6,146 bases of DNA from Candidatus Poseidoniaceae archaeon (GCA_022424925.1 JAKMGM010000008.1:1-6146); one strand, 5' to 3'; shown: positions 1-6,146, counted from the first letter of the stretch. Program-made: numbers and translations. Notes: generated from the sequence alone by a model not told the origin.

Positions 1-570
1 GTCTGTCCTTGTCCGTCGTGCGAACACGGTACAATCCGTATCGGCCAAACCATGTATGCATGTGACCATGACGATTGCAAGTTCCGTGGGGTCTCCAAGG
101 AAATGTGTAAACGACCAATCACGCCCGCAGAAGCGAAATACATTCTGGAAAACGGAAAATCAGAACTCCTCGAGGACTTCATATCCAAGAGAGGTCGCCC
201 ATTCAAAGCCTATCTCGTTCTAGATAAAACTCGCATTAAGTTTGATTTCCCGCCGAGAGAGGCAGCAGCCGATGCGACGAAGTTCCCTGTTGTCGAGGGT
301 ATAGTTGGAGTTTGTCCAACGCACAAAGTCAACATTATCGAAACTCCAACCCATTACCAACCAGAACAAGGAGCAAGCGGGTGTTCAATCCAAATTCTTC
401 GAGAGGTTTCCAAGCGAGAAATTACGAGAGAAGAAGCAAAAATCCTCATCGAAAAAAGGGAGATTGGTCCATATGATGATTTCCTGTCAAAGAAGACCGG
501 GAAGCCGTTCTCTTCGAAACTGTACTTGAAGAAAAACGAGAGTATTGGATACAAGTTTGCGAAGCGGTAA
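1..570 (+). CDS. Type IA DNA topoisomerase, C-terminal part (5' truncated by window edge)
   Basis: The frame is open from base 1 to the TAA at 568-570, so this is the tail of a longer gene; the in-frame ATG at 52 is internal, because the upstream codons already encode a cysteine pair (CPSC, residues 4-7 of the visible part). What is visible is a zinc-finger-like segment (CPSC at 4-7, then C21 and C26) running into a repeat of the topoisomerase C-terminal type (Toprim_Crpt): 'RPITPAEAKYIL', 'GKSELLEDFISKRGRPF', 'AYLVLD', 'IKFDFP'. A second copy follows with 'REITREEAKILIEKREIG', 'DDFLSKKTGKPF', 'LYL', 'YKFAKR'; its cysteine motif is reduced to a CPTH and a single later Cys. In the family these modules follow the Toprim and catalytic-Tyr core and help bind single-stranded DNA during strand passage and relaxation. 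The catalytic core lies outside the window, so topoisomerase I versus III cannot be settled. Confidence 0.85.
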   Translation, partial: VCPCPSCEHGTIRIGQTMYACDHDDCKFRGVSKEMCKRPITPAEAKYILENGKSELLEDFISKRGRPFKAYLVLDKTRIKFDFPPREAAADATKFPVVEGIVGVCPTHKVNIIETPTHYQPEQGASGCSIQILREVSKREITREEAKILIEKREIGPYDDFLSKKTGKPFSSKLYLKKNESIGYKFAKR

Positions 571-578
571 ATGCATAA
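568..578 (+). promoter_or_regulatory. Possible TATA-like box for the reductase operon
   Basis: The AT-rich stretch TAAATGCATAA begins at the topoisomerase stop codon and is centred about 33 bases before the ATG at 606. An archaeal TATA box sits about 26-30 bases before the transcription start, so transcription would begin within a few bases of the ATG, giving a nearly leaderless mRNA. No clear BRE or strong Shine-Dalgarno motif is seen. The match to an archaeal TATA consensus is loose, and readthrough from the topoisomerase gene is equally possible. Confidence 0.25.
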
Positions 579-606
579 CTTTGAGTTTTACGAGAGCGAA
601 GGTTGA
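571..606 (+). other. 11-codon mini-ORF linking topoisomerase stop to reductase start
   Basis: An ATG directly abuts the topoisomerase TAA (TAA-ATG) and opens a frame for MHNFEFYESEG, ending in a TGA at 604-606 that overlaps the reductase ATG as TGATG. Such stop-start overlaps are typical of translational coupling, so the peptide could let ribosomes run from one gene into the next. It may equally be chance in a short intergenic gap; no family is recognisable. Confidence 0.15.
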
Positions 607-1847
607 TGTCCAAGCGTCGTTTCTACCATACTATGAAGCAGACCGAGTGGGATGTCGTCATCGTCGGCGCAGGCCCAACTGGTGGGCGAACTGCCACCCA
701 TTTGGCGTCGCTCGGACATCGTGTCCTCATGCTTGAGGAGCACACAGAAATCGGAAGACCGTTCCAGTGTGCTGGTCTTGTGACGCCGAAGGCTCTCCAA
801 GAAGTTGGGCTGTTCGATTCTGTTCTTGAGGAAGTTGACGGCGCACGTATTCACGGACCGAGTGGAACCCTTGCACCAGTCGGCACGGACGGCATCCTCC
901 GAACATACGTCGTTTGCCGAAAAAAGTTTGATCAGGGTGTCGTTCAGCAAGGCATGGAAGCTGGGGCAACATTGTGGTTGGATTCACGTCCGATTCATGC
1001 CGAGGTTACTGGTGACTGTGTACGACTCGACATCGAATCAGAACAACAAGAAGTGTCCCTCACATGCAAATTACTGATTGGTTGCGACGGAGCGCACAGC
1101 TGGACACGACGTACGTTCAAGATGGGAAAGCCGAAGGAAATGATGATTGGTTTCCAAGCAGAGGTTCTTGGCTATGAAGGAAAAGAACGGTGGCTTGACA
1201 TGTACAGCGGTTCTGAAATAGCTCCAGGTTTTTTTGGATGGGTCATTCCATCTGGTTTTGGCACGCACAGAATCGGTGTCTGGTCTACGCCTGACCGGTT
1301 GAACGGTCGTAGTGTCGAACAATGTTACGATGACCTTCGCAGCCACCCGAAATGGAAAGACAGATTCTCAAATCTGACAGAAGTGGCGCGATTTTGTGGA
1401 CCAATCCCTAGTGGTATGGTAAAGAAGACGGTGAAAGATCGAGTCATGTTGCTTGGTGATGCGGCTGGAATGGCGAAACCAACCACTGGTGGTGGCATCG
1501 GACCTGGCTTCCGCCAGATTAGCGGAATTTTACAACCGCTGAGCAAGGCCATTTTTGATGACAACTTAGGAGAGAAGCACTTGTCGAAAATCACTTCAAA
1601 GCATTTCAAAGCCATGAAAAAAGACCAGGATAAGGCACGCACCCTGAGGAATTTATTGGTCAGCGACACCAGTGATAACGAATTGGATAACCACTTTACG
1701 AACTTTGCACGCGAAGATGTACTCGAGCTCATCAATGAGATTGGAGACATTGAAAAGCCCGTTCCTCTCGGCTTGGCCTTGCTCAAAAAAGTACCTGCAT
1801 TCAGAAAATTAGCGCTCCGGGCAGGCTCAAAACTCTTGTTTAGGTAG
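606..1847 (+). CDS. Geranylgeranyl reductase family FAD-dependent oxidoreductase (probable archaeal lipid reductase)
   Basis: A 413-residue flavoprotein with the motifs of the geranylgeranyl reductase family in order. They are an N-terminal Rossmann FAD site 'DVVIVGAGPTGG' (GxGxxG at residues 21-26), the 'QCAGLV' cysteine segment (Cys55), the second dinucleotide motif 'IGCDGAHSWTRR' (about 158-169), an aromatic 'FFGWVIP' segment (209-215) resembling the family's YxWxFP substrate-cavity motif, and the FAD-closing 'LLGDAAGMAKPTTGGGIG' (282-299). In archaea such enzymes hydrogenate the geranylgeranyl chains of membrane ether lipids (digeranylgeranylglycerophospholipid reductase); exact substrate and electron donor cannot be read here. 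About 400 residues is normal for the family. Start choice is open: ATG 606 fits the TGATG overlap and TATA spacing, TTG 603 adds one residue, and ATG 633 would place the FAD strand six residues from the N-terminus, as in many relatives. The next gene starts 7 bases after the TAG, suggesting co-transcription. Confidence 0.9.
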   Translation: MSKRRFYHTMKQTEWDVVIVGAGPTGGRTATHLASLGHRVLMLEEHTEIGRPFQCAGLVTPKALQEVGLFDSVLEEVDGARIHGPSGTLAPVGTDGILRTYVVCRKKFDQGVVQQGMEAGATLWLDSRPIHAEVTGDCVRLDIESEQQEVSLTCKLLIGCDGAHSWTRRTFKMGKPKEMMIGFQAEVLGYEGKERWLDMYSGSEIAPGFFGWVIPSGFGTHRIGVWSTPDRLNGRSVEQCYDDLRSHPKWKDRFSNLTEVARFCGPIPSGMVKKTVKDRVMLLGDAAGMAKPTTGGGIGPGFRQISGILQPLSKAIFDDNLGEKHLSKITSKHFKAMKKDQDKARTLRNLLVSDTSDNELDNHFTNFAREDVLELINEIGDIEKPVPLGLALLKKVPAFRKLALRAGSKLLFR

Positions 1848-1854
1848 GGTTTGT

Positions 1855-3000
1855 ATGGCGAGATTGCAACTGCAACAACGCATCCGGTATCCACCGTTTG
1901 AACCGCACCGGTTTGAACCTGCAGAACTTCCAATCGCCACATCAAAAACGACGTTATATTCGGGGAAAAAGAAAGACATGATGGCACACATACAAGATCT
2001 TCCACCGAGTTTCACGCTTGGTAACGAGTCCTCTTGGTTCATTGAACAAAAGTATCTTCTTAACGGCCAACCAGTTGATGACAGTTCAGTTTTTAGAAGT
2101 GAAAACAGCCTTGAAGAAAACAAACGGCCACGTATCATCAAAAAGCAAAGACGAGGGTGGTATCTCACTCCAAATCCAATACATGCGGCAGTTCGAAATT
2201 TCATATCCAAATCAGTCGTGATTCTGCTCATTGCTCTTGCCTACCTGTTCATCGAACCATTTTTACGCGGTTTTGGCATCATCGGTTTCGGAACTGGCAC
2301 CGTTCGTATTGGGTTGCTGGACTATCCAATGCTGGCGATTATCGTCATCCCACTCCTCATTGTGCCCTTGCTGTTGCGCGTCGGTGCGAACCTTGTCGAC
2401 CTTGTGCGCCAGCAAAATTTCTTGAAATCTGAACCGATGAGCCCTGTCGTGACCCTTACTGAACCACCAACGGCAGCACAAGCCCTTAAGTTCCGCATCC
2501 AGATGAATGAAATGCGTGATGATTGGAAGGATATCAACATCACATGGAGAGTTGGAGCTTTACCGCCTGCACGAGGTAAAATCTTCGATGCGCTAGGGCT
2601 TTCTGAGGCTGACCAACCACCTCCAGGATTGACCACAGAACTACCGCATCACTGGGAGATAGGCCTGGATGATGGTACTGGAGGCGGAGAAAAGGCGCCC
2701 ATGGAATCCAGGGAAACGAAAGGCGGACTCTTTTTACGCCCTATGAGAAGTATGGAGAGCGGCGGCAGCAGTCCCTTAACCGACACCATCATTGAACTCG
2801 AGCCACCACAACTCGAGTGGCCAGGCACCGTATCGAGTGAACTGATTCGTATCCACTGGGAGCTTATCGTACGAATCCAACGGTCAAAGGGTGGGCCTTT
2901 GCTGTGGGTCTTGCCAATCGCAGTTCGGCATCCACAAACTGTTTCATTGATTCAAGACCTTCCAACCAACGACGGTCGTGCAGAATCTGTGCAGGTTTAA
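1855..3000 (+). CDS. Unrecognised membrane-hairpin protein with a beta-rich C-terminal part
   Basis: I do not recognise a family for this 381-residue protein. Residues 1-100 are polar and contain a tyrosine/proline-rich start and a basic stretch 'KRPRIIKKQRR' (90-100). Two hydrophobic helices follow, about 117-137 ('VVILLIALAYLFIEPFL') and 155-175 ('PMLAIIVIPLLIVPLLL'), separated by a glycine-rich turn. The basic flank before helix 1 suggests both ends face the cytoplasm. Residues 200-381 have no hydrophobic helix and show alternating strand-like patterns such as 'FRIQMNEM', 'ITWRVGAL', 'HHWEIGLDD', 'IRIHWELIVRI' and 'LLWVLPIAVR', so a beta-sandwich is plausible. A low-complexity linker with GTGGG and GGSS lies between about 273 and 307. 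Start ATG 1855 is preceded by GGTAGGG, a weak ribosome-binding candidate; ATG codons at 1978/1981 are alternatives. It sits 7 bases after the lipid reductase and abuts the lipoprotein frame, so an envelope role is inferred from context only. Confidence 0.8.
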   Translation: MARLQLQQRIRYPPFEPHRFEPAELPIATSKTTLYSGKKKDMMAHIQDLPPSFTLGNESSWFIEQKYLLNGQPVDDSSVFRSENSLEENKRPRIIKKQRRGWYLTPNPIHAAVRNFISKSVVILLIALAYLFIEPFLRGFGIIGFGTGTVRIGLLDYPMLAIIVIPLLIVPLLLRVGANLVDLVRQQNFLKSEPMSPVVTLTEPPTAAQALKFRIQMNEMRDDWKDINITWRVGALPPARGKIFDALGLSEADQPPPGLTTELPHHWEIGLDDGTGGGEKAPMESRETKGGLFLRPMRSMESGGSSPLTDTIIELEPPQLEWPGTVSSELIRIHWELIVRIQRSKGGPLLWVLPIAVRHPQTVSLIQDLPTNDGRAESVQV

Positions 3001-3030
3001 GTGCAAACATTCAAGGGTTCTACGGTATGT

Positions 3031-3099
3031 ATGCGAATCATGGAAGGACGCTCGCTGTATGCTGTTCTACTGGTTGGGCTGTTGGTTCTATCTGGCTGT
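3031..3099 (+). other. Lipoprotein signal peptide with lipobox LSGC
   Basis: The stretch reads MRIMEGRSLY, then AVLLVGLLVL, then SGC. It has a short N-region with two Arg, a roughly 11-residue hydrophobic core, and L-S-G-C matching the lipobox, with the Cys codon at 3097-3099. A polar Thr/Pro/Asn-rich tether follows. The lack of a twin Arg pair argues for Sec rather than Tat export. This decides the start: the ten codons from GTG 3001 to 3030 would add a non-typical N-terminal extension. Confidence 0.8.
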
Positions 3100-6084
3100 A
3101 TTGGAGCGACTGAAACGCCTACAGATTCCACACCGAACATCAACGATACACAAACAATTGTCAGTCTCAATGCAACGTGGGGTGTTGTCCCACAAGACGC
3201 AGTACTCGATGGAACTCCAATACAACTCGAGGTCGTCATCCAAAACGACGGTGATAACTGGAAAGCTTTCCCAACAATTTTAACACCAGATTTCACAGCA
3301 CTCGGTGCATATGAATGGCAAGAAACACAACGTGGATACCAGTTAGCCTTCGTGCCTCAAACTGTTGGAGACTACACTGTGCAAATTGAATTTGCAACAA
3401 CGAATGATGCTGAATTTGCTCTCCCTGTCCCGAAAAATGTTGTTCATACCGTAACAGTCCACCCACTTGAAGAGGATGCTCCTGTCCTAACCGCTCCAGT
3501 TCTCATTGAAATTGAAGACCAAGAAATGTTTTGGCTCGAAGGAACCGTAACGCATAGCAATTTAGCAACCTGTGCACTCTTGATTTTCGTAGAAGAACAA
3601 GATTCCAAATCTGTTGCGATAAGGGATGATGGAAAGTGGAAAACGCTCATTGACATCTCAGATATCTCAACTTCCTTTGAGATTCGAGCGGTAGCAGCGT
3701 GCGGCGCATACGATACGAAAAATGATTCATACATTACACAAGTGTTGATTGAAGAGACGGGCACGGACACAGATGGGGACGGAATCACCGATGAAATTGA
3801 CCGATGTCCGAATGGGTACGGAGTTGCAGACGGGTGGACCTCAACTCCTGCAAGTGATCAAGACCGAGATGGTTGCCATGACTTGGAAGAAGATTCAGAT
3901 GACGATAACGACGGTGTAGGTGATGATTTTGACCTCTGTCCACAATCGTTCGGATGGGTCAGTTTTCCAAATACCGACTACGATTCAGATGGCTGCCATG
4001 ATGTTGACGCAGATGATGATGACGATAATGATGGCGTGTTGGATGTCAACGACTTATGCCCAACTGGCTTGTTCAGGTGGAGCTCAAGTTCGTTCAGCGA
4101 TTGGGATGCAGATGGCTGTTCGGATTTAGATGAAGATTTTGATGATGACAACGACGGTCTAGAGGATGTCGTTGATTCCTGCCCAAAAGGGCTCACAAAC
4201 TGGCTAAGAGATATCTTGAGTGATTTTGATGATGACGGCTGCAACGATGCAACTGAAGACCTTGATGATGACAATGACAACGTAAATGACGTCAACAGTA
4301 CGGGAAGCGTGTTGGATTTATGTCCACAAACCCCAATCGACTCGATTGATATTGATGAGCACGGTTGTGCAGCAGTTCAGCGGGATACGGACAGTGATGG
4401 AATCAACGATCTTAACGACCAATGTCCCGGAACTCCACCATCGCTTCTCGTGAATGCGGTCGGTTGTGCAGACATTGACGGGGACGGGGTTTTCGCGAAC
4501 GTCGACGTGTGCCCACAATCGCCTTCACGATGGTCCATAGACGCCACGGGATGTGCTGTACTGCAAGTTCCCGTCGATTGGACAACGTCATCAACACTTG
4601 ATGGCCCGATGCAGACTGTCCCCCACTTTTCAGTACCGACGCTTGATGGAACATACTACTTTCAACAGCAATGGACAGGTTTCGACATCTACTTCTTTTT
4701 GTTCAAGTACACCGATTCATCAGGTAACTCGAATACCGCTACTTGGGGTCAAAGCCCCGGCCAATTTTTGCGAGCGTTACCCGGAAATGTACATGTGTTC
4801 TACGGGTCGTTTGACTCAACCTATCACTCAGACATCGTAAGCAGAAAAGCTGCTGTCGAAAATGCACTTAATCCAAGCGAAGAAGAAGCGTGGGATGGCC
4901 GCCTGCATTATATCGACCAAAGAGCGAACAGCATTGGTGGAGGGCTTGGACAAATGATTTCGAGTTTTAACTCTCCAATGTTCATGGGCATCGACCGCTT
5001 CCAAAACGCTCGTGAAACTGGTTCACTGTATGCATGGACATCCTCGAATCAAGACCCAATGCATCTGGTTCATGAACCAGCCCAGTGGAATGCCGAATTC
5101 CCTGTCGAAATTCGAAGGCATGATTCGTCAATTGAAGAAGTAACTATCATGGATTTTTCCCGTCACAGTGGTGGGTGGGGTTCCGGATTTACTTCGACTG
5201 TCAGCGCAGTTCTCCCGAGCAACATGAGCCAATACGACACGATGGAAGTCTACCATGAACATGCATGCTTCGAGCGCATGAATCGCTATCAAAAGAGCGA
5301 TGGAACATACGGTGGATGTCATGAATGGGATTATGAAGCAAACCTTCGTATTTGTGAACGAGATAACACATCAGCATGTGGAACAGAATTCATGCGATGG
5401 ATTACGACATATGGTCGTGAAGGAAAATGGATTACAGACATTTCCCCTTACCTGTTCATGTTGGAGGACAACGACAATCGTACGTTCAAGTACAGGGGTG
5501 CGAACAAAGGTGATCTAACAATAACGTTGCTGCTGAGCAATTGGGGCAGTGGAATGCGAGCCTATGATGCCGACTTTGCCTTTAGTGGTGGGCAGTTTGA
5601 CGGAACGTACAACAACCTGTCTACATATACGCGCGATTTGAATTTCACCGTACCAACATGGGCTGATAAAGTTGAGATCGTTGCAACCATCACTGGCCAC
5701 GGATTTGGCAAGGATAATGCAAACTGTGCTGAATTCTGCGACCATGAACACCACTACTCGATGAATGGATTCACGACGTATGAATGGCATCCAATCGTTT
5801 ACTCGAATGAAGGTTGTGAAAACGAAGTCGACAACGGAGTTGTCGCAAACCAGTTTGGCTCATGGCCGTTTGGTAGAGCCGGATGGTGTGCAGGGCAAGA
5901 TGTTAAACAATGGAACTATGATATTACAAGTTGGAGTGACATGAACGGTGGAACAAACCATCTCACATACCGTGGTCTTTTCAATGGACAAGAATATGTT
6001 CCTTCAGACGGCGTTGGAAACGGCCAGCGAAACATCCATGCAGAAACTTGGGTAGTTTACTACGATACGATACGTGAGAGTTAG
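3031..6084 (+). CDS. Surface lipoprotein with Ig-like domains, TSP3 calcium repeats and PNGase F-like C-terminal module
   Basis: Residues are counted from GTG 3001 (1,027 codons); subtract 10 for the ATG 3031 start chosen here. The frame is open from GTG 3001 directly after the upstream TAA, but ATG 3031 gives a standard signal peptide: two Arg, a hydrophobic core and lipobox LSGC (lipid-anchored Cys33). ATG 3040 is also possible. Domains in order: two probable Ig-like beta domains (about 50-155 and 160-250, the second with Cys191 and Cys234); an Asp-rich array of seven thrombospondin-type-3-like repeats (255-520); a region starting 'PHFSVPTLDG' that resembles a thioredoxin-like fold without a CxxC pair (about 535-690); and a PNGase F-like module (about 700-1025). 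That module carries 'GGCHEWD' (771-777), 'GHGFG' (899-903), 'NCAEFC' (908-913) and 'GRAGWCAG' (958-965). The protein should be exported and tethered outside the membrane, where calcium would stiffen the repeat stalk. Deglycosylation of Asn-linked glycans is the inferred activity; glycan binding without catalysis is the main alternative. Confidence 0.9.
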   Translation: MRIMEGRSLYAVLLVGLLVLSGCIGATETPTDSTPNINDTQTIVSLNATWGVVPQDAVLDGTPIQLEVVIQNDGDNWKAFPTILTPDFTALGAYEWQETQRGYQLAFVPQTVGDYTVQIEFATTNDAEFALPVPKNVVHTVTVHPLEEDAPVLTAPVLIEIEDQEMFWLEGTVTHSNLATCALLIFVEEQDSKSVAIRDDGKWKTLIDISDISTSFEIRAVAACGAYDTKNDSYITQVLIEETGTDTDGDGITDEIDRCPNGYGVADGWTSTPASDQDRDGCHDLEEDSDDDNDGVGDDFDLCPQSFGWVSFPNTDYDSDGCHDVDADDDDDNDGVLDVNDLCPTGLFRWSSSSFSDWDADGCSDLDEDFDDDNDGLEDVVDSCPKGLTNWLRDILSDFDDDGCNDATEDLDDDNDNVNDVNSTGSVLDLCPQTPIDSIDIDEHGCAAVQRDTDSDGINDLNDQCPGTPPSLLVNAVGCADIDGDGVFANVDVCPQSPSRWSIDATGCAVLQVPVDWTTSSTLDGPMQTVPHFSVPTLDGTYYFQQQWTGFDIYFFLFKYTDSSGNSNTATWGQSPGQFLRALPGNVHVFYGSFDSTYHSDIVSRKAAVENALNPSEEEAWDGRLHYIDQRANSIGGGLGQMISSFNSPMFMGIDRFQNARETGSLYAWTSSNQDPMHLVHEPAQWNAEFPVEIRRHDSSIEEVTIMDFSRHSGGWGSGFTSTVSAVLPSNMSQYDTMEVYHEHACFERMNRYQKSDGTYGGCHEWDYEANLRICERDNTSACGTEFMRWITTYGREGKWITDISPYLFMLEDNDNRTFKYRGANKGDLTITLLLSNWGSGMRAYDADFAFSGGQFDGTYNNLSTYTRDLNFTVPTWADKVEIVATITGHGFGKDNANCAEFCDHEHHYSMNGFTTYEWHPIVYSNEGCENEVDNGVVANQFGSWPFGRAGWCAGQDVKQWNYDITSWSDMNGGTNHLTYRGLFNGQEYVPSDGVGNGQRNIHAETWVVYYDTIRES
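3763..4560 (+). repeat. Seven thrombospondin type-3-like calcium-binding repeats within the lipoprotein
   Basis: The coded repeats alternate a CP cysteine (residues 269, 313, 353, 394, 441, 475, 504, counted from GTG 3001) with a GC cysteine (292, 332, 373, 414, 456, 489, 518). Acidic loops lie between them, such as 'DTDGDGITDEID' and 'DSDDDNDGVGDDFD'. The first four units are long (40-47 residues) and share a Trp roughly midway between CP and DGC; the last units shrink to 29-34 residues and lose most acidic residues. DxDxDG loops bind calcium in thrombospondin type-3 repeats, and seven Cys pairs suggest a disulfide in each unit. The DNA shows GATGATGAC/GATAATGATGG-like imperfect repeats, consistent with growth by tandem duplication. 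Confidence 0.85.
5098..6075 (+). other. PNGase F-like catalytic module (domain within the lipoprotein)
   Basis: Compared from memory with mature Elizabethkingia PNGase F: the segment ending 'CHEWD' matches 'CDEWD' (catalytic Asp60 equals Asp777 here), 'RWITTY' matches 'RFITPY', and 'NCAEFCDHEHHYSMNG' matches the stretch with Glu206 (Glu911 here). 'GRAGWCAG' matches 'DRAGWCPG'. PNGase F disulfides 51-56, 204-208 and 231-252 map to Cys756-773, 909-913 and 939-963; a further pair, 785/793, is extra. The loop between the first two cysteines is about 12 residues longer than in PNGase F. These matches span both eight-stranded domains of the fold, so homology is likely; activity is not proven. Confidence 0.75.
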
Positions 6085-6146
6085 GCAAGAAACTGCACGG
6101 GTGGTGGCGAACTGAGTTCACCGACGCTTGCTCCACATTTCGGTGT
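6081..6146 (-). CDS. Probable 3' end of a convergent gene with zinc-ribbon-like tail (truncated)
   Basis: Reading the minus strand from the window edge gives 21 codons ending in TAA (complement of TTA at 6081-6083): TPKCGASVGELSSPPPVQFLA. The 'PKCGAS' segment is typical of the second half of a zinc-ribbon knuckle (CPxCG), and a Pro-rich tail before a stop is plausible for a protein C-terminus. The TAA overlaps the lipoprotein TAG within the four bases TTAG, so the two genes would converge without any spacer. With so few codons this could be chance; the plus strand of this stretch is also open in one frame but has no start codon. Confidence 0.4.
   Translation of the reverse strand, partial: TPKCGASVGELSSPPPVQFLA

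Noticed and set aside
52..570. ATG 52 as the start of a separate small zinc-finger gene
   Set aside because: The frame is open to base 1 and the codons before 52 encode the first cysteine pair of the zinc module, so the gene continues upstream.
588..987. Minus-strand frames opposite the reductase start
   Set aside because: They overlap the FAD-binding motif coding sequence and have no recognisable domain.
1325..2005. 226-codon minus-strand open frame
   Set aside because: It lies antisense across the 3' half of the reductase gene and the start of the next gene, both of which have better support; the translation shows no recognisable motif.
2796..2818. Two copies of AACTCGAG spaced by eight bases, possible operator
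   Set aside because: They lie inside the coding frame (ELE and QLE codons) far from any promoter; more likely codon coincidence.
3001..3030. GTG at 3001 as the lipoprotein start, abutting the upstream TAA
   Set aside because: It would put ten extra residues, including a Cys, before the signal peptide; ATG 3031 gives a standard lipobox signal, though GTG cannot be fully excluded.
3978..4295. 105-codon minus-strand Ser-rich open frame
   Set aside because: It is the antisense of the GAT/GAC-rich TSP3 repeats, which read as Ser-rich (TCATCG...) on the other strand; a composition shadow.
3763..4560. CRISPR array or tandem DNA repeat element
   Set aside because: The repetition is in frame, imperfect, encodes calcium-binding repeats and lacks regular spacers.

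Overview
The window holds four plus-strand genes, packed with little or no spacing, and the probable tail of a fifth gene converging from the minus strand. It looks archaeal, most likely a marine euryarchaeon of the Poseidoniales (Marine Group II) type. The reasons are a geranylgeranyl-reductase-family flavoenzyme of the kind that saturates archaeal isoprenoid lipids, a type IA topoisomerase tail with zinc and C-terminal-repeat modules, and a large lipobox-anchored surface protein built on acidic Asp/Asn-rich calcium-binding repeats. The lineage is an inference from gene content; no rRNA or other marker is present.

Layout. Positions 1-570 are the 3' end of a type IA DNA topoisomerase gene (start outside the window). 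A 35-base gap (571-605) contains an AT-rich TATA-like stretch and an 11-codon mini-ORF. Positions 606-1847 encode the FAD-dependent geranylgeranyl-reductase-like enzyme. Seven bases later, 1855-3000 encodes an unrecognised 381-residue protein with a two-helix membrane hairpin and a probable beta-rich C-terminal part. Directly after its stop comes a lipoprotein gene of about 1,017 residues (3031-6084). Its stop overlaps the TAA of a minus-strand frame (6081-6146) that ends in a zinc-ribbon-like PKCGAS segment.

The most notable item is the lipoprotein. In order it carries a lipobox signal peptide, two probable Ig-like beta domains, seven thrombospondin-type-3-like repeats with paired cysteines, a degenerate thioredoxin-like region, and a C-terminal module that matches the two-domain fold of peptide-N4-(N-acetyl-beta-glucosaminyl)asparagine amidase F (PNGase F). 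All six disulfide cysteines, the main catalytic Asp (EWD motif) and the second catalytic Glu (CAE motif) of PNGase F have counterparts. The third acidic residue (Glu118) and the Arg next to the catalytic Asp do not. This suggests a cell-surface, calcium-stabilised deglycosylase or glycan-binding protein in an archaeon.

The lipid enzyme, the membrane hairpin protein and the lipoprotein are spaced like an operon and all relate to the cell envelope, so they may be co-expressed. No mobile element, CRISPR array, tRNA or rRNA was seen, and there is no gene-free stretch longer than 35 bases.
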